This document shows, in pieces, positions 54,246 through 64,000 of a stretch of DNA of 64,000 nucleotides. This DNA is from Panopea generosa (taxonomy: Eukaryota > Mollusca > Bivalvia > Adapedonta > Hiatellidae). Numbering within the stretch: the stretch's first letter is position 1; every line of letters begins with the position of its first letter. The stretch lies in contig CM055895.1 in assembly GCA_029582155.1 (NCBI GenBank), positions 48,084,807-48,148,806 on the forward strand, read 5' to 3'. Below the pieces are notes generated by a model. The model was not told the DNA's origin, did no database searches, and worked only from the letters and a program-made list of their open reading frames with translations. The position numbers and the translations under genes were made by a program.

Positions 54246-55284
54246 ATGGTGGCCATCTTGAATTTCAGATTGAAAAAAAAATCTTTTGTATAGTCTCCTA
54301 TGCAATAGAAACATCACTATGAGTTTGAGTTTAATTGACCTAGTGGTTTTAGAGAAAAAAAGCCAGTAGAGCTAAAAACTGATGAAATTTAAAGTCATTG
54401 AATTTATTTTCTGTCATTGATGCCATAAAACTAAACACAGGATGTTTTGCAACCATTTAAAAGAGTTATACCCCTTTCAAAAACAGAAGAGAAATTAGGG
54501 TGTCAATTTTAAATTACATTTCATAATTATGTGCATCATGTATTCATTTTCCATAAACTGCTAAGTAAAAACATAACTGTATAATAATTATTACCGGTAT
54601 ACATATAAAAGATATATAAAAAATTATCTCCAAACAAACCTTCCCAACTAAAGAAAACATTCACATCTCTGACTAATTTGACTATTTTAAGTTCGTAAAG
54701 TTATAATTCTGTATGCCTTATGTCATCATGACAATACGATACTTCAATTTGATCGGCTGTCAGTGATGATCATGATCAAATTTAGCCCACACAGAACTGT
54801 CACTTTATATTTGTCGAAAATACCACTTATTTATCCGGTTCCATACATGTTCTTGAGCAATTCTAAGAAAGAAAATGTCTAAGAATAATAGAATAATCTA
54901 TATAGCCTTCCAGAATAGATATCTTCTTATCTTTAGTAACGTATCCCATTTACACCTTTATCATGGCCAAGGGACTGTATATTAACCTTTAATTTGCTGT
55001 ATTCTGCCCACTCCTTGTTTTATTGTGTAGATCAGACAGTTACATGTAATTTCAATGAGTTCCAAGCAATATAGAAAAGGGCTATAACTTGGCCAAAAAT
55101 CACTGCCACTGAATGCCAATGTGATATGAAAAGTCAGGCTTTAGGCTGATCCTTCCCACCAAGTTTCAGAGAATTTTGATTGATGGTTCAATCCAAGATG
55201 CATGAAAAAGACTGCAACTCAGCTGAAAATCATTGAACCGGACTACAAATTGGATATGTACATACTGATTCTTCTCATAAAGCT

Positions 55285-55582
55285 GGGCATGAGTAGCTCA
55301 TTCAGTAGCATGTCTGAGTATCAATCCATTGGGGTCGTGATCAAGTTCCCTGCCCCGGACACAGTCTCCGTTATAATTGATATATGACATTGCGTCTCTT
55401 TATCATTCATCACTCACTGCTGATTCAAGTGGGAAAGTTATCAGTTAATTGAAGATATGGAGTTTGATTAAGGACTGGTAAACCTTCAAGGATCCCAGGA
55501 AATAGTGGTTAGGTTAACTGATTACCTGTTAGCATTCAATGGCATAAAAATGACACTAAATATTCAATCAATCAATCCTTCT
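55285..55582 (+). mobile_element. SINE family 3, with TCAATCAA tail
   Basis: The head GAGTAGCTCATTCAGTAGCA and the B-box-like GTCGTGATCAAGTTCCCTGC are decayed. The body and 3' end (GTTAGGTTAACTGATTACCT, CATAAAAATGACACTAAATA, then ATCAATCAATC) match 35870-36190. It appears inserted into an older diverged repeat. Confidence 0.75.
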
Positions 55583-56440
55583 ACGCAAGTTTCATTGAAA
55601 TGAGAATGTTGATTCAAGAGAAGAATCACGGAAATGATTTTAAAATTCGAAAAATGCAAAGGATCATAACTCCATTAATAATTGCACTGATCCTTTCCCA
55701 ACAAGTTTCAGCTAAATCCAATAACATAATTTGGACTTCTCTGGACAAGCTTTTAATTTCAAAACATAACAATATAGGTAAAGTAACCTCTAATGGACAA
55801 ACAAGTTTCTCAACTTGTACAAACTCATTTACTTCCTGTATGAACCCAATGTTAAGTGTATGCTTATAAAAAGCCTTACCTTGGAACACAACAAAAATCC
55901 CAGACAGACAGGGGACCGAGCCCACAACCCTCGGACTCTGAGCCTGATACACAACCATGTACATTCAGCACATGACTTTTTGCAATTAGCTACCATTTTA
56001 AACACTGCAAATTCCATTGGAACATTTTTACAAAGATTGTAAAATTATGATAATTAACCTTTAACCTTTATCGATGACAATTCACACCATACAGTCTGAC
56101 AGTCTCCTAGTTTAAAATCACCAAAGTGAGTAATAGTGAGCTCTTACTCGAATAAGAGCGGGGCTGGAATTACTGATCACTTAATCCGGAAAATGTGCTA
56201 GTAATGAAAGCATGTTTCAGGATGGTTTCTTTACTGTTTGGAAAAGTAGACTGTGTGTCATATTTTAGTGCAGTACTCATCTATGTAAGTACAATATTTA
56301 CACAGATAGGGTGGTGTGAAATAATTGCTTTCATTACCAGGTGACAGGTACTGAAAAACAAAAGCGTAAACACAACATTCAGTGTCCAGCAAGGGTCAAT
56401 ACTGACTGTTAAAAATCAAGAAAAAATCTATTCAGTTCAT

Positions 56441-56669
56441 TTAACCCTTTGCTCCATAGATACGCGTTTTCCCGCACCAATCACAGAAGGCTTTTGAAAA
56501 CAGTGCAGGAAGAGTTCAGATTGCTCGTAACAAGCAATCTGAACACTTCCTGCACTGTTTTCCACTCTGTCAGTTAATATAAACATAATTCACCCATTGC
56601 TGATACGTGGTGAATTAATGCCTTCAATTTGACAGAGTCCAAGAAAATGCTTATGGAGCAAAAGGTTAA
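56441..56669. mobile_element. TTAA-flanked MITE, same family, without the 25-bp unit
   Basis: It opens TTAACCCTTTGCTCCATAGA and closes CTTATGGAGCAAAAGGTTAA. The hairpin is intact, but the right subterminal region lacks the GGTGTCCAAAGG unit and instead has GACAGAGTCCAAGAAAATG. This may be the form before array gain. Confidence 0.85.
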
Positions 56670-57011
56670 GGTAGTTTGCAGAGTTCCTATCTGTTTTTTT
56701 GACATCTGGCGTAATTTATCGAAAATCTGTACACGTGTTCTATGAAGTGTTTTCGTTTTAGCTTTATCTTTTATAAATATAGCACCACAGTTCTTGCCAA
56801 CAATACCCCCTAGCGACACATAGTTTTCTGACAATTATTTCAAAATTGTTTTTAATAACCTTTTTTAATTACTTCATTTATTTCCTGTGATGAGATTATA
56901 ACTTTTATACATATTAAATACTATTGCTACATCCAATCATTACAAATGGGTGGATTTAAATGTGGGTTTAAAAACAACAAAATATGAAAGGAACACTGCA
57001 AACTACCTTAA
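56666..57011. mobile_element. Second TTAA-flanked MITE sharing a TTAA with its neighbour
   Basis: TTAA then GGTAGTTTGCAGAGTTCC opens it, and GGAACACTGCAAACTACC then TTAA closes it: an 18-bp inverted repeat with one mismatch. Its first four bases are the last four of the element at 56441-56669. The interior is unrelated to the CCCTTT family. Confidence 0.8.
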
Positions 57012-57547
57012 GTCATCTTGGTGAACAACAGTGTAAAAGTATTGCATTCCCACCTACAAGAATTGTTGACAGATAAATAGACAGGCAGACTAAATAATAT
57101 TGTAACATTTTTATTTCATGTGTCTTAATTCTCTTTTGTCCTGTCCTTTTTAACTATATACATAGATTTTTAGCTACATGGACAAATACAGAATAGATAT
57201 CACAGAAGTGCAAAGATCAAGTTTTATTGCTCTTAAGGCCATCTGAACCCAATGTGTTTGCTCAGACAGATGGATAGATCCCCAAACAATAGACACTGAG
57301 TTGCTATGCAATCCAGTCAAACATGCATTTTTATATGGAAAAATGCATATGCTGAATTTTCTAGGTGCAGAGTTTTAAACTCAATCTAGCCTGTGTGACA
57401 AATGAATGGCTTTCAAATATTTTCATCATCCATTATAGTGCTTCCCTAAGGGAAAGATTTTCTGTAACGGTAGACAAACAAAATTGACTTTAAAAACATC
57501 TGCATTAAAAATGCAACTTAAAACAGATGATAGGATAATAAAATTAC

Positions 57548-57912
57548 AGCTTTTGATGTTTGAATATTTACCGTCATTTTTATGTCTTCGAGGGCAAACA
57601 GAAGATCGCGATCAGTTAACCGCATTTTACAATGATCCTTGAAGATTAACCTTATCCAGTACTAGAGCACACATATCTCTCCACAAGTAACTAATAACTT
57701 TCCCATTTGAATCAGGGATGAGAGTTTGATTGAATATTAAGCATCTTTTATATGCCATCAAGGACTAACAGATGATCAGTTAACCTAACCATTCTTTCCT
57801 GAATGCTGTATACAAATCATCACGGAGACTGCGGTGATCAGATGGAGATTCAAACTCATTTATCCCTGGATTGATAGTCAGACACGCTACTGGCTGAGCT
57901 TACTGGGCCAAA
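57548..57912 (-). mobile_element. Two SINE family 3 copies, one joined into the other
   Basis: 57728-57912 carries a head (CTCAGCCAGTAGCGTGTCTG on the minus strand) and a 3' end (TTAATATTCAATCAAAC) but lacks part of the body. Directly to the left, 57548-57727 repeats the body and the 3' end of the same family. The layout suggests insertion of one copy at the body of another, or unequal exchange. Confidence 0.65.
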
Positions 57913-57977
57913 AAATAAACACAAATAAATAAAAATAATTAAAGCATTTTAAAGCCTATTGTAATTATTTTGTCTGC

Positions 57978-58396
57978 ATTTAAAGGGAGTATATCAGGAT
58001 TTTTCAAAATTTTCAAAATTGATTTAAACATTTTTTCCCAACATATTATGCCTATTAGAGTACTGACTCTGACCCAGTATGGTGAAAAAAAATATCTACT
58101 TAAATATGCCAAAATAATAATTGAAAAGGGATTTCCTAACTTGGGCTACACGTCAGGTTATAATCAAGGAGTATTTAAGTGCTGTCTTTTTTTAGAATAT
58201 GGATTTCATTTAAAGTTTACCACTCTAATTTAGATATCGATTTTGTCATATTTTAGTGGATTTGACATGTAACAAAATCATTCAAATTTTATTTATTGAT
58301 GATAATGAAATGCTTTTTATCCATTTTAAAAATGATACTATTATCTTTTCAGACAATTACAGTGTTGTTTTTTTTCTGGCTAGACTCCCTTTAAAA
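57978..58396. mobile_element. 'CTTTAAAGGGAG' inverted-repeat element, long copy
   Basis: TTTAAAGGGAGTATATCAGG at the left faces GGCTAGACTCCCTTTAAAAG at the right. The interior (GGGATTTCCTAACTTGGGCT, AAGTTTACCACTCTAATTTA) is shared with 60409-60940. The open frame of about 87 codons through it is not a recognised protein. Confidence 0.7.
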
Positions 58397-58638
58397 GCTC
58401 TTTTATAAGTATTTCCATTCTTACTTACTGAGCCAGACTTTAATTTGGATTATTACCAGCAGTGCAATACCACTCCCAGACAAGTCCTAACAAGTTGCAC
58501 ATATCTATGAATAATATTTTCAAATTTATAACTATTAACAAAAAAAACATTTTGGAAACTAATATACCGTAGATGGCAATAAAACGTTTAATCCATTTTA
58601 GGAAACGTAAGCACCAGCTACGTAACTAGTGTCTCGAT

Positions 58639-58858
58639 ATGGGAATAAAATACAGTGGCATGAATCAAGCTTCAACAGCAGTAATTTTTCCCCAGGGTAG
58701 AGACAAAGTTGTACTAATTTCCAGGAGAATATATCAATGTCACGTTGGCAGATGTAGCGTCTCTGTATGGTTACCCACACGAAATGCAAGAGGCTATAAA
58801 AGTGAATTGTGGACGTACAAGCACCAGCAACAGTACTCAACTTCTGAAGGTAAGATTT
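58639..58858 (+). CDS. Possible plus-strand coding segment of unknown kind
   Basis: An open frame runs from MGIKYSGMNQASTAVIFPQG through VVLISRRIYQC to KHQQQYSTSE, then meets GAAG|GTAAGA, a good donor. The GC content is above the local average. No domain is recognised. There is no convincing acceptor or promoter, and a minus-strand frame is open over the same bases. It may be an unrecognised repeat: AAGCACCAGC occurs near both edges. Confidence 0.15.
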
Positions 58859-59403
58859 TACTGATATCATTTTTTGAACAACATAATCAGTGTTTTGTAT
58901 TTATGATTTTGATTGGAATATTTAGATGCTTGTTTCATGGTTCATAGTTTGTGTCAGGTAAGTTTCAAAATATTATGAAATTTACAATGTTGTGTGCCTT
59001 TCAGCAGTTATTGTATTCTTTTTATAATTGAATTTTTGAAAAACAGAATTAAAGTTGTCGATTAAATTTTTTTTTTAATTTCTCAATTGTTTGAAATTTT
59101 CTAAAAACATTTTTGTTTTTATTAGTAATAATTATCATAACATCAGTATAATATATAAGCTTATATTTTCATTTTGATGATACCAATTTGAGGCGAATGT
59201 AACATTTATCAACTAATATAGTATTAAATTATACTTCTTTTAGAGCCCTCGATTCATTGGTGTTTAGTCTTTTGAAACATGATTATATTTTAATAGTCGC
59301 ATACAGAATAGTTTAAGCATATAAAACTGTTGCAAAGATCAGGGTGAAATGTATTTTTTTGTCTGTATATCATTTATGGTAATTCAAATATTTCAATTAT
59401 CTC

Positions 59404-60022
59404 AGTTAAATAGCAATTCCAACAGTTTATATATAATTAAATAGCAGTTCCTACATTTCATATATCGTTAATGACAATTCAAAATTTCATATATCTTTAA
59501 TGGCAGTTCCATCATTTCATATATTGTTAATGGCAGTTCAAAATTTCATATATCATTAGTGGCAGCTCCAACAATTCATATATCATTAATGGTAGATCTA
59601 ACATTTCATATATCGTTAATGGCAGTTCCAACATTTCATATACAGTTAATGGCAATTCAAAATTTCATATATCATAAATGGCAGTTCCAACATTTCATAT
59701 AATGTTAATGGCAGTTCCAACATTTCATTTATTGTTAATGGCAGTTCCAACATTTCATATAATGTTAATGGCAGTTCCAACATTTCATATATTGTTAATG
59801 GCAGTTCCAACTTTCATATAATGTTACTGGCAGTTCAAACATTTCATATAATGTTAATGGCAGTTCCAACATTTCATATAATGTTACTGGCAGTTCAAAC
59901 ATTTCATATTTAGTTAATGGCAGTTCCAACATTTCATATATAGTTAATGGCAATTCAAAATTTCATATATCGTTAATGGCAATTCAAACATTTCATATAT
60001 CGTTAATGGCAGTTCATATATC
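59404..60022. repeat. 30-bp minisatellite, about 20 units
   Basis: The unit is GGCAGTTCCAACATTTCATA then TATTGTTAAT. Sub-types alternate (CAATTCAAAATTTCATATAT, TTACTGGCAGTTCAAAC), which indicates block duplications. Confidence 0.9.
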
Positions 60023-60408
60023 CTGATATACTTGATTGAAGATAAATGCTTATGTAACTTTTATCTTTTTAATTTTCGACAACATATTCTGCATTTTAAT
60101 TTTGGGCAATAACATGTATGTTTTTAAAGTTTAATCATAATAACAAGCAAAAATTACAAAATTACAAATCAGGAAGTGTGGGATAGCGATATACAGCATT
60201 TCCTGATATACAGCATTTCCCGATATACAGCATTTCCCGGAAGTGACATTTTCTTGCTGGGGGCACACAAAAATGACAAACTTCCAATCTTTAAGAAAAG
60301 ATTATTTTAAGGCATTAACAAGAGAGTTATTAATATTTAATATTAATTATATTTTTGTAATATGTGTGTATTTAACAGAAAAGTACAAGAGGAAATTTTA
60401 TTTTTTAT

Positions 60409-60940
60409 TTTAAAAGGAAAATATCATGATTTTTCAAAGTTTAAAATTGCATTTTTTACAATATATCAGGCTTATATAATACTCACTGACCAAATGGACA
60501 TCTTTTTAAACATGCCAAAATAATAATATAGTGTAAACGAATTTCCCAACTTGGGCTTCACGCCTTGGTTAGACTAACATAGATCTCCCGCTTAAAATTG
60601 CAACATATTTTGTGACGTAAATCCTGTGATTTCGTTTTGATTTCCGTTTGATCCCTTATACAGGTTTTCACATTATAAAAAATGTTTTATCTTAGAATGA
60701 TTCAAACGATGAAGGCCATCAAACAGTATTTAAGTATTGTCTAATTTTAGAATGGAGATTTTATTTCAAGTTTACCACTCCAATTTAAATATTGATTTTG
60801 TCATCACTTAATGCACTTTACATACCAATAAAAAAAATAATTACCATTCAGATGTTATTTTTTAGTGATGATGAGATTCTTTTAATCTGTTTTAAAAATA
60901 TTTTTATTTTTTAAGACAATGCTAGCATTCTCCCTTTAAG
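60409..60940. mobile_element. 'CTTTAAAGGGAG' inverted-repeat element with a ~150-bp insertion
   Basis: It has the same interior as 57978-58396 (GAATTTCCCAACTTGGGCTT, AAGTTTACCACTCCAATTTA), but about 150 unrelated bases (about 60565-60720) separate the two halves. The left end is worn and the right end TCTCCCTTTAAG is kept. Confidence 0.6.
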
Positions 60941-61322
60941 ATTTACATAAACTTTAGTATGGTAGGAAAGTTGATTAAAATAATACAATTCTAACACTTG
61001 TTATTGAATCAGCTAATTTAATATTCTCTTTTGAAGATTAAACTCTCACCAGTTTTCAAACAAAAAGAAACAAAATTACCAAATTAAAACAAGATAGTAT
61101 AAAATAAAAACAAAAATGTCAAATGTTGTAGCAAGATTATTATTTAAGAATTTCAGAATATGTTTTACAGAACTTACTTTCATCAATAATGTCAGTTAAA
61201 TACCAAGATAAAATAGACATTTAAAATAATTACAAAGGGAGGCCAAATATTAGGAAGTACCAACATATTGAGATAAAATATTGATTTGAGATAACATATT
61301 GATTCAAGTGGATTTTTGTAAA

Positions 61323-61510
61323 TTTTGTATTTACAGATATGATACCGAGAAGAATTGTTTTTCATTTTAATTTAAAGAAAGATTTCAGATGCAAATTTTT
61401 CAGCGTTTACCTAGAGGATTACACAGCCTGCTTAAAAGCTGTGGCAGAAATGATAAAGCACTATACAACGACAGTTGAAACTGTTAACAAGTGTTTTAAG
61501 GTGCTTTGAT
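61323..61510 (+). CDS. Possible orphan plus-strand exon or short open frame
   Basis: After ATTTACAG a 58-codon frame from ATG runs MIPRRIVFHFNLKKDFRCKF, then SVYLEDYTACLKAVAEMIKH and YTTTVETVNKCFKVL, then TGA. The second part has higher GC and balanced codons unlike its surroundings and looks helical. An inner acceptor (TTTTTCAG before CGTTTACC) and a weak donor (TTTAAG|GTGCTT) are possible. I do not recognise a family, and it is on the strand opposite to RUFY. Confidence 0.25.
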
Positions 61511-61732
61511 ATCAAAATTAGAAAAATGAAAAAAAAGTTTCTAGGGCATGGTACGTAAATTTTATTATTCACAGTCATTCAATATGACATACAATGACAG
61601 AGTGTGTGAATAAATGAATAAAGAACTGTAATTCATACCAAAACAAAAGCTTTTTTTGAGCTGAGCAAACAGACAGATATCAAAATAACAAAAATGCTCT
61701 ACTCATGCAAAGAGATTAAAAGAACAAATTAA

Positions 61733-62260
61733 AAACAAGAGCTGTTGATAGGACAGAACGCTCGACTATTCAAATATTTGTCACAAAAGTACAAATTTGA
61801 TTGTGACTGATGACAAATCCAAGTAAACAAGAGTTATCTTACTAAACTGAGTAGGTTTTATAACTGCAATACCTTGCATGAAGTTTTAATCCAATAAATG
61901 CAGTGGTTGCCGAGTTATAGAATTTCTAATTAAAACAAAGGCCATAATTTGCACACAAAAAATGGCAAGAGTTATTCCACTTGATTCATTTAGTTGGTTT
62001 CATGACTTTAATGCACTATGTCAAGTTTCAATCAGATACATAGAGTGGTTGTTGTGATATGGACTTGATGGTTGTTGCACACAAATTTCTAAGTCAAAGA
62101 ATGGCCATTCTTTTCATTATATTCTTGCAAAAGTTATCTCACCTAGTTTAGTAGGTTTTGGATACTAGGCAGTCTTGTGTGAAGTTTTAACCAGATACAT
62201 TGAGTTGTTGGTGAGATAAAGCCTTGATAGTATTTGCATACAAATTATTAACCTCGACTC
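61733..62260 (+). mobile_element. 'ACAAGAGCTGT' repeat, 3'-truncated copy
   Basis: It opens AACAAGAGCTGTTGATAGGA and CTCGACTATTCAAATATTTG, then three diverged inner units (TATGGACTTGATGG). The GACGCC..GAATAGTC end is absent. Confidence 0.6.
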
Positions 62261-63109
62261 CATCTTGGTCAATAATTCTTTGCTTTGGGTCAATTATATA
62301 GTCATTTTCCTTGGATAAATAATTTTATCCAAGGCCACAAAAAAAGGTAGGTAGTTGTATACTGTATTGATGTTTTTACACCTCCAATTACCTGTCATAA
62401 ATCATAGTACTGCGATACCTTCAATTTCCTGTAAAGAATATCATTATACAGTGACAGCTGTAATGTTTTGTAATTTTAACAAAACCAATATACAAAGCTA
62501 AAAAAAAAAGCTGAATTTCTATTTTAAATTCTACAACACTTGTGTGAATATAAAACCTCGCAAACATTATAATTCAAGATTTAAAATTCGCTAAATTTTG
62601 ACTCAGAAGAAATATCGGCTTTTACAGTATCTGAAAAACTGTCATGCTTCACTTAATTCAACTATTAAAGGTAGTATGTCAGTATTTTGTAACTTTAGTA
62701 TTCCAAAAAATGTTTTAACTACATGTATTCTATTATTATGGTTAGATATATTCCTGTAAATCTCCTTATTACCATAATGACATCTATTATCACATTTCAA
62801 AATAATATTATTGTAAAAGAAGGTACTTATTTAATGGCCACACAGATTAAAGAAAAATAACATTTCAATGTTTATTGGGATGTATCAAATAAATATTTCG
62901 ATTTGAATTGGAACCGTCTTTGTTGATTCATTTTATCTTTAAAAAAAACAAAAAAATAACAAGGTGAAGTTAAAGCTGCATAATGTTTATTTTTAGAATT
63001 GAGATTCCATTAAATGTTATATCACTCTGATTAAAAAAAACTGTTGTCATGTTTTTGTAAACTTAATATTCCAATCTTTCATATTTTAGTTATAAAATGA
63101 AAATGAGAT

Positions 63110-63294
63110 ATAGTAAAACCTAGGAAAGCAGTCACCTCTATTAAGCAGCCACTTGTCTTATGCAGACAATGATTTGCTATTTCCCATTTCTTTGCTTAAT
63201 TCAGAGCAAATTAACCAACAATAAGCAACAACCTGTCTTAAAATGCCACTTTTGCTCCTTCCGTTGAGTGGCTGCTTAAGACAGGTTTGACTGT
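63110..63294. mobile_element. TA-type MITE, 'CAGTCAAACC' family, copy 3
   Basis: It runs AGTAAAACCTAGGAAAGCAG to CTTAAGACAGGTTTGACTG, with the shared interior ATAAGCAACAACCTGTCTTA. The left end is more diverged than the right. Confidence 0.75.
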
Positions 63295-64000
63295 TCCTTA
63301 CATTTATTTCAAATGTAAATTTCATTTTTTACAATTTTTTAGCAATATTTCCAAACATTGTTTGCAGATTGCCTTTAATACATTCGTCAGTAACTTATCA
63401 TTGTAACAGTCATGGTGATCCTACTTCTGAATCTGTAACACAAGGTTTAACCAATCACAGCAACACTAATTATCAAAATATAGACAAACATCACAAAAGT
63501 TACTCTAATGTAACATTATTAAAATAAATATTACAAATCATAAAAAAAAAGATATCTTCCTTATACATGATAACTCAATATAATGAATAATTAATGACAG
63601 TATCTGCATGTGCCTCAAATTTATTCATGAAATTCTATTCCTGGTGAGGCGCCTTTCTGAGAAAACTAACACAGTGTCTCTCGGTAAAGGTCTTGTGAGA
63701 GGGATTTATACATTGGCAATAAATTGCGTATTTCCTGCTAATGAAACTTTTATTAATCTGTCAGAACGAGTTAGGGTTTCATCTCAGTTGCTATAAAAAT
63801 GGACACGTCGGCAACCGAGTCTTCAGAAAGCAACTGGAGCTCAGGCCTGTGGAACTAATCCTTTACCAGATTTGTAAATAGTTACCATAGTAACACGTAC
63901 GCTTCATTAAAGGTTTGTTAAAAATATATTTTTCATTTGACGTTCGATGTATGAATTTCAAAATTTTAATTGGAGGTAAAAGAATTACAATTAAAAGTTT

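Larger units (their letters stand above)
61511..64000. other. Right end of the window, no gene recognised
   Basis: Apart from the repeat at 61733 and the MITE at 63110 there is a perfect small hairpin at about 62310-62335 (CCTTGGATAAA and TTTATCCAAGG). GC-richer DNA at 63600-63860 includes a 62-codon plus-strand frame without recognisable features. Confidence 0.4.

Noticed and set aside
57970-58233. 87-codon plus-strand frame
   Set aside because: It coincides with the 'CTTTAAAGGGAG' inverted-repeat element, and the related copy at 60409 does not keep it open.
1-64000. Retrovirus, LTR or Polinton remains
   Set aside because: I looked for long frames with reverse transcriptase, integrase, capsid or polymerase character and for long direct terminal repeats. 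None was recognised; the only long direct repeat is the 5.1 kb assembly-type duplication.

Overview
The window is AT-rich animal DNA, almost certainly from a mollusc and most likely a bivalve. It contains spliced genes with canonical GT-AG introns, four tRNA-derived SINE families, many short terminal-inverted-repeat elements, and long elements with ~168 bp tandem cores and an ACGG tail that resemble the 'pearl' elements known from bivalves. No bacterial-style operons, rRNA, CRISPR array, functional tRNA gene, or retroviral, LTR or Polinton element was recognised. Most open frames longer than 60 codons are minisatellite or repeat artefacts.

Two genes can be read from exon sequence and splice sites, both on the minus strand. 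(1) A RUFY-type (RUN and FYVE domain) endosomal adaptor: its last five recognised coding exons run from 47147 down to 28244, giving the C-terminal coiled coil and a complete FYVE zinc finger. The RUN domain and 5' exons were not found and presumably lie beyond 64000. (2) The first two coding exons of a secreted chymotrypsin-fold serine protease (8787 down to 6430: signal peptide, short pro-region, IVGG start). The catalytic exons are missing because the sequence soon runs into a 500-N gap.

Layout. 1-5118 is a near-identical second copy of 23748-28872, including the last RUFY exon, and it stops exactly at the gap (5119-5618). The differences are nearly all one-base length changes in homopolymers, which points to a false assembly duplication. 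5619-8850 holds the broken protease gene, with a minisatellite in its intron. 8850-23747 is intergenic: SINEs, fold-back elements and a 1.3 kb 30-bp satellite. 23748-28872 is the in-place copy with the RUFY 3' end. 28873-47147 is the RUFY gene body; its introns hold a 1.5 kb minisatellite built from a splice donor, TTAA-flanked MITEs, a pearl-like element and a 3.77 kb TA-flanked transposon with long subterminal arrays. 47148-64000 is probably a large 5' intron or intergenic DNA with further mobile elements.

The most unusual item is the minisatellite at 30183-31648. Its first unit is the end of a RUFY exon, so the intron carries dozens of copies of the exon's own 5' splice site.
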